From contig JAHPYY010000092.1 of assembly GCA_019058515.1 (NCBI GenBank), positions 7,459 through 71,458 on the forward strand: DNA of 64,000 bases. The letters run 5' to 3'. A model generated the notes under the pieces. That model ran no database searches. It saw nothing but the letters and a program-made list of their open reading frames with translations, and had not been told where the DNA came from. Position numbers and translations under genes: made by a program. Positions 18,981 through 28,420 of this stretch are shown in pieces. Source of the stretch: Promethearchaeota archaeon (GTDB taxonomy: Archaea > Asgardarchaeota > Lokiarchaeia > Sigynarchaeales > SOKP01). Every line of letters starts with the position of its first letter. Positions within the stretch are counted from its first letter, which is position 1.

Positions 18981-21962
18981 TTAATTTGTTCTTAAAATAT
19001 CAACGATTCTGCCAACATTTGATTTCCTAATCTCCCAAAGGCTAGAAAATAGCATTATTGATAGAAATACTATTGCTACCAGAATAATTTGAAAAATTAT
19101 CATCTCAAATGGAATCAAAAATGGTCGAGTGAATCCGTACATATAAATAGTGTAATCAAGGGCGTCTAATTGTATGTTGAAACTCCACGCAACAAAAAAC
19201 CCAACGCTTCCTATAAGTGTACCCAGTAATAACAACACTAATCCCTCACCTAGTTGAGACTTTATCAGAAACGATTTAGACACGCCCCTGACTCTCATCA
19301 AAGCTAATTCTCTCCTTTTTTCGATAATTGCTAAGTTTGTAATGACTAATATCCCACACGCTGCGATGCTCAGTAAAAATGGAAATTGGAAATTCATCAA
19401 ATCAATAGCGCTAAAAATACCTCCTCGATTCTCCAGAAAATCATCATAAAGTTCCTTGAAGGTGGTAACATATAAAATCTCTTGTGGAAATTTTTTCCTA
19501 ATAGTATTTCCTAAAGTGATTGGATTAATAGTTGAATCGTCTTTAATATCTACCAAATATGTGTAAGTGGTATCAGATAGATTATACATATTAATTGTGT
19601 TATTTAGGTAATTGAAGTTTATATATACATCGTTTCCGTAAGGATACCTTTGTTCGTAATAAAATAGAGGAGAACTAGAAATACCGGGTAATCTAGAACA
19701 CAATCCAATTATTGTGAACACGAGCGTTTGTTCTTGGTTGTTTTTCAAATTGAATTTAAGTGACAACGGATCTCCGAGTTTAAAACCGTAATAATCAACC
19801 CAATCTCTTGAGAGCAAAACACCTTTTTTAGTGTTATTCAACTTGGTAAGAACTCGAGTCGGATCTTCGCCATAAAAATACACACTGTCTAGTTCTGAAA
19901 CATTTAATAGAGACATTGGATCGATACCTCTAGCCGTTATACCTGATATGGTTGATCCTTCTGCTACATTTGCACTTGAAACCGAGATCTCTTCTATATC
20001 TGCTGAGAAGTTATACAACTTTCCCCGAAAATCCGTATAATTGAAGTTGGTGTCGTAGACAATGTCTAATTTCATATCTGCTCCGACATTGATGTAAACT
20101 TGATTAAATTCATGCTGATACTGACTTGCTGTTATGATCTGTCCTATAATGCCGAAGCAAATGGTCGTGCTAATAATAAAGATTAAGTGCAACGCTCTTT
20201 TGGGATTTCTTGTTATATTAGTTGCAACCAATTTACTCGTTTTGCGGGAAAAAATCGATGCAAATTTCTCGCATAATTTCGTAAATTTTACGATCAACCT
20301 AGTCGACATGATTTTTACAATTGCGTATATTAGCAAAAAGGGTGAGATCCATGTCAAAATTGGCATAAATGTAAAAAACAGACTTGAAAATATATATATG
20401 ACAGGCATTATCATTGATGTAGACTCTAAAAAGTCCTGTATGACGGTATATACTATAGGAAGAATGCCCAATATTAACGCAATCCATTCTCGTTTCCCTT
20501 TTTTCGGAACGCTTGCTAAATCCTCTTGATAATGGGGAACTATCTCGATTACATTCATTTCGGCATACTTTTTAATAGGTCTATAGGTCGTCAATAATAT
20601 TAAAACAACTGATATAATTATTGAAGTTATAATAGAGATTGGATCTATATGCAAGGGATTTAATACTAGATATTCTCCGAAATCCTCACCTATAATCTGA
20701 GCAATAAGTCCGTATGAGACTCCAACACTAATGACTAAGCCGATAAATCCACCCACTACTCCAACAAATATTGCTTCCATAAGAAATATTTTTGAAACTT
20801 GCCTACTTGACGCTCCGTGGCTCTTTAGTTGTCCAAACTCTCTTCTCCTTTGCTCTAAAACTAACCGAAATATTATTAAAGTTAGGAGAACGCCTAGTAA
20901 AATGGTAGGAATACTCACGAAGAAACTAAGCAGCTCAAATAAAGCTAACTGAGATTGGACATTATAAATTACGCTGCTTAGATCGTCGAATATATAAGCG
21001 TTAACATCTCCTGATTCGATAATTATTCGGTTTTTTAATGTCTCCAAATAACTAAGTGTACGCTCAGTATCAAAAAGCGGTAATCTCTCGCGCTTTAAAT
21101 CGATAAAGTAAAGATATCCCATTTCCTCTACATAATCATCCTCGAAAAAATAACTTAAATTATCGACTACTTTTGTCTGAAACTCGAAATCTCCAAGAAG
21201 GTAACGATATGTTGGAGGAACATATTGTTGTGTTCTTATAGGTCCTTCATCGATATTGAATATGGTATATGTTTGGAACAAACTATAAAACTTTTGATAA
21301 TCCCAGATTTCAAACAACCCTACAATTGTTATGGCATCAACGGTAAAGTTATAATCGATCCAATCGAATAATGTCTCGTTCCATTCCATATAATAACTGT
21401 GCAGATCAATTTTGTCTCCAATTGTTAAGTTGTATTCGGTAGCTGTGGCATTATCCATTAAGATTTGACCATCTTCTAATTTAGATAGGTTTAACATTTC
21501 TATTGTAAAGACATCTTTCAACTTGGGGGAATTTAGTAAGGTTTCGTCTAATCCTAGCAGGTAGACAGCATCTTCCGTCTTAGATGCATTCATTTCTTCT
21601 CCAGATTTTGCTATTTGAATACCTCCAGGAATATTCGCCCTTGGATATCGATAACTCGAATTATAAAATACCTTAGCACAGGTTGTGTATAAGTTATTTA
21701 TCACACCGAGAGTATCTACTGTACTTTTAACGGTTTCTAATCCGTCAATAATGTCATCTCTATCAACATGAGAGTTGTAAATCATAAAATCGAAATCAAT
21801 TCCCTCGAATCCTTTGTAAAGTTTATAATTAGTCAGACCATCCGCAGCAATTAAAATCCCACTAAGCAATGTGATCGAAATGATTATACCTGACATTACA
21901 GACAATGAACGCTTGGGATTCCTAAAGAATTGCTTGATGCTGTATCCTAATTTGAATAGCAT
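18981..21962 (-). CDS. FtsX/MacB-type ABC transporter permease (copy 1)
   Basis: A 993-residue permease with the same architecture as the copy at 14936-17902: N-terminal helix, extracytoplasmic MacB-like domain, two FtsX repeats and C-terminal helices. Protein identity is very high in membrane and coupling segments (GQLKSHGASSRQVSKIF, ATNITRNP, RRELALMRVRGVS) and lower in the extracytoplasmic parts. This is the pattern expected after duplication with divergence of the ligand- or partner-facing surface. It is first in the operon, followed by the ATPase. Confidence 0.85.
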   Translation of the reverse strand: MLFKLGYSIKQFFRNPKRSLSVMSGIIISITLLSGILIAADGLTNYKLYKGFEGIDFDFMIYNSHVDRDDIIDGLETVKSTVDTLGVINNLYTTCAKVFYNSSYRYPRANIPGGIQIAKSGEEMNASKTEDAVYLLGLDETLLNSPKLKDVFTIEMLNLSKLEDGQILMDNATATEYNLTIGDKIDLHSYYMEWNETLFDWIDYNFTVDAITIVGLFEIWDYQKFYSLFQTYTIFNIDEGPIRTQQYVPPTYRYLLGDFEFQTKVVDNLSYFFEDDYVEEMGYLYFIDLKRERLPLFDTERTLSYLETLKNRIIIESGDVNAYIFDDLSSVIYNVQSQLALFELLSFFVSIPTILLGVLLTLIIFRLVLEQRRREFGQLKSHGASSRQVSKIFLMEAIFVGVVGGFIGLVISVGVSYGLIAQIIGEDFGEYLVLNPLHIDPISIITSIIISVVLILLTTYRPIKKYAEMNVIEIVPHYQEDLASVPKKGKREWIALILGILPIVYTVIQDFLESTSMIMPVIYIFSSLFFTFMPILTWISPFLLIYAIVKIMSTRLIVKFTKLCEKFASIFSRKTSKLVATNITRNPKRALHLIFIISTTICFGIIGQIITASQYQHEFNQVYINVGADMKLDIVYDTNFNYTDFRGKLYNFSADIEEISVSSANVAEGSTISGITARGIDPMSLLNVSELDSVYFYGEDPTRVLTKLNNTKKGVLLSRDWVDYYGFKLGDPLSLKFNLKNNQEQTLVFTIIGLCSRLPGISSSPLFYYEQRYPYGNDVYINFNYLNNTINMYNLSDTTYTYLVDIKDDSTINPITLGNTIRKKFPQEILYVTTFKELYDDFLENRGGIFSAIDLMNFQFPFLLSIAACGILVITNLAIIEKRRELALMRVRGVSKSFLIKSQLGEGLVLLLLGTLIGSVGFFVAWSFNIQLDALDYTIYMYGFTRPFLIPFEMIIFQIILVAIVFLSIMLFSSLWEIRKSNVGRIVDILRTN

Positions 21963-22103
21963 AGTTTTATTTAATTTTTTATAGATTAACGATTGAAAAT
22001 TATGTTAAAATAAGCTATCTAACTTTTAAAGTATTTAGGTATAGTTTTCGTACTAATAAATCGATATAAAAAAAAAAATTCAAAGTAAATTGTCATCCTT
22101 AAT

Positions 22104-22700
22104 TTACTTTCGATTAAATTTAATGAATGGAACCATAAACGGAACTCTAAGCGAATATGAAATGTAATCCTCTTTAAAGCGTTTCTTAAGTGAGAGATCT
22201 TCGATTTTAGCTAACCCTATATACAGCAAAACCTCCACGACCCAAATCGTTACTAAGAAAATGTAGCTCGAAATACCCCCATCTATGGGAGTAATCGGAG
22301 AAGTGCGTAAACATAAAATTGTGAGCGCCAAAGTCATAATTATTATTCCGAAGTATTGAGGATGGCGTAAATATTTATATGGACCACTTATGACAAGGCC
22401 TTGTTTACGATTTTTAATTATGAAAATTAAACTATAAATAAAAATCACCAGCCCTACTAACGCTATAATTAACTCTGGAGAGGTTATGAGAAAAAGGAAG
22501 TCGTTCCAAATCATCGTAGGGAAGCTAAAAAGGAAAATAAAATATCCTATTAAAGGGATGCTCATAATTCCAAACCAAATTCCCGTAGCTGGTACATACT
22601 GCAAAATAGGCACAATATAACCTGAAAATTTCAAGAAAATTTCCTTTACACTATATTTTTTTGATTTATAAGGTAGTTCTTCATCCAAGTGTATCATCAC
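22104..22700 (-). CDS. Isoprenylcysteine/phospholipid methyltransferase-like membrane protein
   Basis: A 198-residue protein with four or five membrane helices and a C-terminal cytosolic motif GPYKYLRHPQYFG, the SAM-binding signature of the ICMT/PEMT family. A late Glu-containing segment (GLAKIEDLSLKKRFKEDY) matches the other half of the family active site. Prokaryotic members methylate small lipids, thiols or unknown targets. It is unlikely to act on prenylated proteins without further evidence. It is monocistronic, with its promoter in the region shared with the regulator gene. Confidence 0.75.
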   Translation of the reverse strand: MMIHLDEELPYKSKKYSVKEIFLKFSGYIVPILQYVPATGIWFGIMSIPLIGYFIFLFSFPTMIWNDFLFLITSPELIIALVGLVIFIYSLIFIIKNRKQGLVISGPYKYLRHPQYFGIIIMTLALTILCLRTSPITPIDGGISSYIFLVTIWVVEVLLYIGLAKIEDLSLKKRFKEDYISYSLRVPFMVPFIKFNRK

Positions 22701-22913
22701 CTCGACATATTATAATACATTGATTAATGAACAACTCATTCGAAATATAATAAATGTGGTGCGATTTTCTAATTAATTTTGGACTCTTTTTAAATGAACT
22801 ACCTATAGAGAGTTAAATCTAATTTAATAGTTAGAAAACTACTCCAGAATTATTTAAAATTAGAGTTCTTATGGTTAATAGAGAGGTAAAATAATTTGTA
22901 ACTCTGACTAATC

Positions 22914-23678
22914 ATGATAAATTATCACCAGAACCCAGAAAACTCGAATAGTTACCTGAAAAATCGTTGGCCATTCGTTCTACTAATAGTTTTCTTACTT
23001 TTCGTTATAACATTTCTTCTATTTACACTTCTAGATAATCTTGTTTACACGGAATACGATGATCACGAAATATACTTTGTCTTCAGATCTGTTTTATCTT
23101 CCTCTTTTAACACTTTTATTTCAGTCTTCATCATATTTTTAACAGTAACAGTTGCTGTTTTATCATTTAAAGAATTCAGGGATTACTTCAGAATGAAATC
23201 GCTTCCGATACAATCGAGTCAATATTTAACATTTGATGACATTTTTGAAAACGAAAATCGAAGGAATATAATTAATAGCATATTAAACGAGCCAGGAATC
23301 CACCATAACGAGCTTCAAAGGCGATGTAATCTCCAAACTGGACAATTACAATGGCACCTTCAAGTTTTATTAAGATATAAAATTATAAAGAAAAAGAAAG
23401 TTGGCCAATATTCGGTTTTTTATCCTAATTTTAAAGGACAGACATTTGATGATTATACCATTGACACTATCGCCAAATCAAAAACTACCTTGAAAATACT
23501 CGATATTATAGAAACCAATCCAGGGATTATATCAAGTAAGATAGCAGATCAATTAGAGTTGAGTCGTAGTTCCGTAAAGTATCACGTCGACAAACTTTTA
23601 GACGAAAAACTAATTTACACCGAAAAGAAAGGGAGGGAGATTGAACTATTCCCTAAGATTGAAGATCTATCTAATTAA
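22914..23678 (+). CDS. Membrane-anchored transcription regulator with two winged-helix domains
   Basis: Residues about 20-45 and 65-90 are two membrane helices. Two winged HTH domains follow: one from about 110 (LNEPGIHHNELQRR with recognition helix QLQWHLQVL), the second from about 190 (ETNPGIISSKIADQL with SSVKYHVDKL). This layout is common in archaea for regulators that sense a membrane or surface signal. The targets are unknown. It lies divergent from the membrane methyltransferase and near the ABC exporter operon, so control of one of these is a reasonable guess. Confidence 0.82.
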   Translation: MINYHQNPENSNSYLKNRWPFVLLIVFLLFVITFLLFTLLDNLVYTEYDDHEIYFVFRSVLSSSFNTFISVFIIFLTVTVAVLSFKEFRDYFRMKSLPIQSSQYLTFDDIFENENRRNIINSILNEPGIHHNELQRRCNLQTGQLQWHLQVLLRYKIIKKKKVGQYSVFYPNFKGQTFDDYTIDTIAKSKTTLKILDIIETNPGIISSKIADQLELSRSSVKYHVDKLLDEKLIYTEKKGREIELFPKIEDLSN

Positions 23679-23702
23679 AGGTTCTGAATAGCACGAAAAC
23701 AA

Positions 23703-24596
23703 TTAAATCAAAAGTTTAGGATACTTATTTACTCTCGACATTTCGATATCAATTATTTCTTCTAATAATTCTTCTCTTTCTTTTCCAGCTAATACTTCAA
23801 GTTTTCTAATTCCAAGTGGATCAACTTTATCTCTTAGTAAATTGATTTCTCTTATTGTTGGTGGAATCGTTTCTTTTAGATCATTCGGTATTACTAAGTC
23901 GAATCCCGTGGAATTTTTCACCTTATCAAGCTCTACACCCGGATGAATACTATGCAACCTCATCTTTTTTTTTGCATCGTTAAAATTTAAATACGCTAAG
24001 TTTGTTACGACACACTGAGGTCCGGAACCTCCACATATACTGTTCTTTCCGTTAGGAAAACCCACGCCTGATATAAAGAATAGCTTTTCAGATGGAACAA
24101 AAGTTCTCGTGTCATGTCGTGGTGTATATAAGAATGATCCCCGTGCGTAAAACATGCTGAAATCCGCAATCCCTGCGCAACCAGGCAAACGAATTTTTGG
24201 GTTTTTCCAATCTCCTATACAAATATTATTCGTGTTGCCGTATTGGTCCACTTGAGCCGGTCTAAACCATTCAATCGTAGTAAGTTTATCCGAAGGAAGC
24301 GATTCTAATGTACATTCTCCTGAATTTTGAAACCTGTAAGCTCTAGCGGTGTTCATCTCCAAGTATAATAATGAAACTTGTCTAGGTTCTATGACAAAAG
24401 TATTTCCCATGATATAATGATAAATTGCTTCGGGTGAGTGAGTTAGTTTTGCCAACGTAAACGCAGACCATACCATGGGAGTTGCTACTCCAACAATCAT
24501 AACATCGTCGTTTTTGACCTCTCGTGCCATTAGCACAGTCATCATTTCGTCAACTGTGTAATCTTTTGAATATTCACTCAAACTCGTCTTCTCCAA
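23703..24596 (-). CDS. CoA-transferase-superfamily subunit B (GctB/IpdB-like)
   Basis: A family I CoA-transferase fold, 297 residues. It has the early GVATPMVWSAFTLAKLTHSP, the central FRPAQVDQYGNTN and the later ISGVGF. Classical B subunits carry a catalytic Glu in an ExG motif after the TH(A/S)P strand; here the aligned segment reads YIMGN, with no Glu. This is closer to the IpdB-type subunits of CoA-transferase-fold hydrolases, in which the catalytic residue is in subunit A. The partner is probably the subunit at 28421-29281, about 4 kb away. The superfamily is certain; transferase versus hydrolase is open. Confidence 0.8.
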   Translation of the reverse strand: MEKTSLSEYSKDYTVDEMMTVLMAREVKNDDVMIVGVATPMVWSAFTLAKLTHSPEAIYHYIMGNTFVIEPRQVSLLYLEMNTARAYRFQNSGECTLESLPSDKLTTIEWFRPAQVDQYGNTNNICIGDWKNPKIRLPGCAGIADFSMFYARGSFLYTPRHDTRTFVPSEKLFFISGVGFPNGKNSICGGSGPQCVVTNLAYLNFNDAKKKMRLHSIHPGVELDKVKNSTGFDLVIPNDLKETIPPTIREINLLRDKVDPLGIRKLEVLAGKEREELLEEIIDIEMSRVNKYPKLLI

Positions 24597-24678
24597 AGAG
24601 TTATTATATCTTTAAAATTTACCTAATCAATTTCTAGGAAAATTCTTCAATATTAAAAAATTTATAGAATAGGTTACT

Positions 24679-25290
24679 ATGTTTATTATCTGTTTTGATT
24701 TGGAGGGTGTTTTTACCCCTGAAGTGTGGATTGCTGTAAGTGAATCGACTGGAATTGATGAGCTCAAATACACAACCAGAGATATATCTGATTACGATGT
24801 TCTTATGAAAAATCGCTTAAAAATTCTTGAAAATAATAATATTACGCTAAAACAAATTCAAAATGTAATTTCAAAAATGGATCTTTTGTCAGGAGCAAAA
24901 GAATTTCTTGATTATATCAGAAAATATGCTCAAATAATTATTGTCACAGATAGTTATATCGAGTTTGCAATGCCTTTCATGAAGAAATTAGGATATCCAT
25001 TGTGTTTTTGTCATAATCTCGAGATAAATGACGAAGGTATTATTAAGAATTACCATATTCGTATTAGAGAGATGAAAAAGCAAACAGTATTATCCTTGAA
25101 AAAACTAAACTACGATATTATAGCAGTGGGTGATTCTTATAACGATATACCAATGTTATTAGAAGCCAAACATGGAGTCCTTTTCAGACCACCTAAAAAT
25201 GTCATTGACAAGTATCCCCAATTCCCTGTAGTTAATGAATATTCTGAACTCATTGACTTGCTTTCTTCCTATTTAGGTTTCGATTTTTAA
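24679..25290 (+). CDS. thrH: ThrH: HAD-family phosphoserine phosphatase / homoserine phosphotransferase
   Basis: A 203-residue HAD protein. The N-terminus CFDLEGVFTPE with nucleophile D7 and E9 in place of the second Asp, followed by WIAVSESTGI and TTRDISDYDVLMKNRL, is the ThrH pattern. Motif II is VTDSY, and motif III/IV is VGDSYNDIPM. ThrH dephosphorylates phosphoserine and can transfer the phosphate to homoserine. It converges on threonine synthase, and no thrB-type homoserine kinase is present here, so it plausibly supplies O-phosphohomoserine. Confidence 0.88.
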   Translation: MFIICFDLEGVFTPEVWIAVSESTGIDELKYTTRDISDYDVLMKNRLKILENNNITLKQIQNVISKMDLLSGAKEFLDYIRKYAQIIIVTDSYIEFAMPFMKKLGYPLCFCHNLEINDEGIIKNYHIRIREMKKQTVLSLKKLNYDIIAVGDSYNDIPMLLEAKHGVLFRPPKNVIDKYPQFPVVNEYSELIDLLSSYLGFDF

Positions 25291-25302
25291 AAATAAAAAA
25301 TT

Positions 25303-26661
25303 TTAGTTATGAAATTTATTTAATAAAAAATCTTTGAAATCTTGGTAATTCCGAATAACTTTTGGATTTGGTAATTCCATAGCATTACATATCGTTTTTA
25401 ATGAATTGGGGGTCTCAGGAGTAATATTTATTAATGAAATAATCTCGTCTGGAAATTTTGAAGGATGGGCGGTTTCAAAAGTAATTGATTTAAGGTTATC
25501 GTCCTCAGAATTATTGATGCGATAGTTTGTAATTGCTGCCCATCCTACAGCTCCGTGAGGTTCAATTATTTTATTGTGTGTTTTATAAAAATCAACTATT
25601 GTCTCCTTAGTATCTCCATCATTTATAGAATACGAAACGATATCATTTCGGAGTTGTTCCATATCAGGTAATCTTTGAATGTATCCATTTTCATCTATTT
25701 GCCCGCCGTAAAGATCAAAAATTCTGGCTAAATTTGATGGGTGTCCTACATTCATGGCGTTAGATATACAATTTTTCGAGGGTTCCACTTTTCTATAAAC
25801 ACCAGTTCTTAAAAATGTTGGGAATTCGTCGTTTTCATTAACTGCAGAAATAAATCGCCTAACAGGGAGCCCCATTTTCATAGCAATTAAACCTCCTGTA
25901 AGATTTCCAAAATTTCCCGAGGGAACAGAAAATACGACTTTTTCTCCCTTTTTTTTTACAATACGAGAGTAACTCCAGAAGTAATAAAGGGTTTGGGGCA
26001 AAAGACGACCGAAATTTATAGAATTTGCAGACGATAGGTTGAGGTATTTTAACTCCTCATCTTTAAAAGCAGATTTTACAAGAAATTGACAGTCGTCAAA
26101 TTTTCCGTTTATTCCAATAGCAATCACATTTTTACCTAGGGTTGTCATCTGTTTCCTTTGCAAAACACTAATTTCCTCTTTTGGATACAAAACCACAACC
26201 TTAATATTAGGCATTTTGTAAAAAGCTTGAGCTACGGCACCCCCCGTATCACCTGAAGTTGCAGTTAATATTATTACTTCCTTATTTTCTATATTAAGAA
26301 AATATTCCATTAATTTAGCTAGCATCCTAGCTCCGAAATCTTTAAAACTGCAAGTAGGACCGCGATCTAAATAACATATGTAATCATTATTGGTTATTTT
26401 TTCAATAGGAATTTCAAAATTTAACGCGCTAACTATAATTTCCTTGAGTTGTTTTTCTGAAATAGTACTACCGATAAATTTTGAAATTATCGTATACGCG
26501 ATTTCACTAAAATCCATATTTTTAAAAGAATTAAGAGATTCAGCAGATATTTGAGGGATATTATTCAACATGTACAACCCGCGATCTAATGCTTGACCCA
26601 ATAAAATTGCTGCCTTAAAATCTACATCTTCTGAATTATAATTTGTAGAGTGAAATTCCAT
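25303..26661 (-). CDS. thrC: Threonine synthase
   Basis: A PLP enzyme of 452 residues that converts O-phosphohomoserine to threonine. The PLP lysine is in CSFKDFGARM, the phosphate-binding loop is SGDTGGA, and PSGNFGN follows later. Length and the N-terminal arrangement (DRGPTCSFKD at about 125) match the bacterial/yeast-like long class of ThrC. The gene directly abuts homoserine dehydrogenase (stop and start adjacent) and ends 12 bases from the convergent thrH gene, so substrate supply and use are encoded side by side. Confidence 0.94.
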   Translation of the reverse strand: MEFHSTNYNSEDVDFKAAILLGQALDRGLYMLNNIPQISAESLNSFKNMDFSEIAYTIISKFIGSTISEKQLKEIIVSALNFEIPIEKITNNDYICYLDRGPTCSFKDFGARMLAKLMEYFLNIENKEVIILTATSGDTGGAVAQAFYKMPNIKVVVLYPKEEISVLQRKQMTTLGKNVIAIGINGKFDDCQFLVKSAFKDEELKYLNLSSANSINFGRLLPQTLYYFWSYSRIVKKKGEKVVFSVPSGNFGNLTGGLIAMKMGLPVRRFISAVNENDEFPTFLRTGVYRKVEPSKNCISNAMNVGHPSNLARIFDLYGGQIDENGYIQRLPDMEQLRNDIVSYSINDGDTKETIVDFYKTHNKIIEPHGAVGWAAITNYRINNSEDDNLKSITFETAHPSKFPDEIISLINITPETPNSLKTICNAMELPNPKVIRNYQDFKDFLLNKFHN

Positions 26662-27717
26662 TTATACCACCGTTTTTTGAAAATCCTTCTTAATTTGCTT
26701 TTCAAATTTCCTTTCCACAATGATATTAATTAGATCGTTTAAAATCGCAGAAGCCGCTTCATATCCACCAGCTCCATTTCCTATTAATATAATCGATCCC
26801 GCAAATTCTGTCTGTAGTTTAATAAGATTTAGAGTACCGCCAATATTTAGAGGTGAATCTTGTTTTATTAACCTCGGCTCAACGATTAATTTGCCTTCCT
26901 CCGCGATAGCTAAATGTTTTATTACATAACCATCCAGTTTTACCAATTCTAGGGCTTGTGAGTTAATATTGGTGATCCCTTCGATTTTCACGTCTTCGAT
27001 GCTTTTTGAGTAGCTAAGAAACTCATTCGCTAGAATTACTAATTTCCCAGCAGAGTCAAATCCACCAATGTCTAATTGTGGATTGGCTTCCGCATACCCT
27101 AACTCCTGCGCTTCCTTTAATGCCAGCTCGAAAGAAATTCCTTCGGTTGCCATTCTGCTCAAAATATAATTGCTTGTTCCATTGAGAATTGCTTCAATGC
27201 GAGTAATCTTATTCCCAATTAAGTTTCTCTTTAACGATAATATAGGAACGCAACTAGCAACGGTTGCTTCGTATTTTACGATGCAACTCTTTTTTCTAGC
27301 CAGATCTTTAATCTTTTCGTAGTGTAAGAAAAATGGCGCTTTGTTTGCCGAAATTACATCAATATTGTTATTTAACGCTTCGATAATATGCGTTAGTGCA
27401 GGTTCTCCAGTGATTGGATTAGTGGGGGTTGCTTCAATGCATATATCAAAATTTAATTTTGAGATTAAGTCTTTTGCTTTAAGGTTCTCGTTCCAAAACT
27501 CACTTTTTTTAACATCTGCTCCCTTAGCTAAAATATCTTCTAAAATAATACCTTTATTATTAATTATAGCACCAGCTTGCTTAAATATAGCAGTTATTTT
27601 ACAGTCACAATCGTAAATCTCTTTAATTTTACTATACTTTTCTTTAAATAATTTTAAAAAACATGTTCCAACATTACCTTTACCGATTAAGCAGATTTTT
27701 AGTTCCATATTAATCAT
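26662..27717 (-). CDS. hom: Homoserine dehydrogenase
   Basis: A 351-residue NAD(P)-dependent enzyme reducing aspartate semialdehyde to homoserine. It has an N-terminal Rossmann fold with GKGNVGT, the EATPTNP segment, VISANKAPF and the catalytic-domain signature NGTSNYILSRM, followed by EAQELGYAEANPQLDIGG. There is no C-terminal ACT domain; the regulatory part seems to be the separate ACT protein encoded 15 bases upstream. It is in one operon with thrC. Confidence 0.94.
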   Translation of the reverse strand: MINMELKICLIGKGNVGTCFLKLFKEKYSKIKEIYDCDCKITAIFKQAGAIINNKGIILEDILAKGADVKKSEFWNENLKAKDLISKLNFDICIEATPTNPITGEPALTHIIEALNNNIDVISANKAPFFLHYEKIKDLARKKSCIVKYEATVASCVPILSLKRNLIGNKITRIEAILNGTSNYILSRMATEGISFELALKEAQELGYAEANPQLDIGGFDSAGKLVILANEFLSYSKSIEDVKIEGITNINSQALELVKLDGYVIKHLAIAEEGKLIVEPRLIKQDSPLNIGGTLNLIKLQTEFAGSIILIGNGAGGYEAASAILNDLINIIVERKFEKQIKKDFQKTVV

Positions 27718-27731
27718 TGATTTTAAATATT

Positions 27732-28223
27732 CTATGAATGTATTAAAAAAAGACCTTTCTCCTTACATATATTCTCAATTTCGTTAATTAACTCCATTTT
27801 TGTCATCAATTCTGGGAATTCAATTTTCATTTTAACGTTGCTTATCTCTTTAAATCCAGTGAATTTTGCTTGTAATTCTCGAACTCTAATGTTTTTTAAA
27901 TCTAAGCGTTTTATCGTGTCGGTTATATCTGAATCGAAAACGTGACCAGATAATATTACTGTCATCATCTGATTTTTAGAGCCTATAGAGACTTTATTGA
28001 TTTCGATCTTTTTTTCAATTAATTCTTTTTTTATGTTATTTAAGGATAAATCTATTAGCTCTTTGTTGATCTCAAACCAAACTGTGACTGGAATCATATT
28101 ATTTGTCTTTTTATCGTGATAGTGTAAAATCCCATAAATGTTTCCACCATTCTGGGAGATTGGCTTAATCATTTCTATAAGAGTACCTGGAATATCCGGC
28201 AATTTAGCTTCCAAATATATCAT
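27732..28223 (-). CDS. ACT-domain regulatory protein of the threonine operon
   Basis: A 163-residue protein with an N-terminal ACT fold (LPDIPGTLIEMIKPISQNGGNI is the typical beta-alpha-beta start) and a second, weaker ACT-like half from about residue 85. ACT domains bind amino acids. Stand-alone versions next to homoserine dehydrogenase occur in many archaea and are thought to give feedback control by threonine or a related amino acid. It is the first of three tightly spaced genes (ACT, hom, thrC). Confidence 0.8.
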   Translation of the reverse strand: MIYLEAKLPDIPGTLIEMIKPISQNGGNIYGILHYHDKKTNNMIPVTVWFEINKELIDLSLNNIKKELIEKKIEINKVSIGSKNQMMTVILSGHVFDSDITDTIKRLDLKNIRVRELQAKFTGFKEISNVKMKIEFPELMTKMELINEIENICKEKGLFLIHS

Positions 28224-28420
28224 ATTGAAAAACTCTCAAATTTTTAATAATTTTTCAGTAATAGTGAAGGCAAAAAATCTAACTTTACTATTTTACAATT
28301 ACTTCGTCATTGTAAACATTTTAGTTTTTCGAAATACAACCATTTTTTTGAGAATTGTTATCTATTATTTCCATATTTAGTGAAATTACAACTAATAACC
28401 ATTTACTTAAAAAGGAAGTG

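Noticed and set aside
20134..20529. 131-codon + strand frame opposite permease copy 1
   Set aside because: It mirrors a conserved permease region in antisense; the paralogous copy lacks an equivalent frame of this length.
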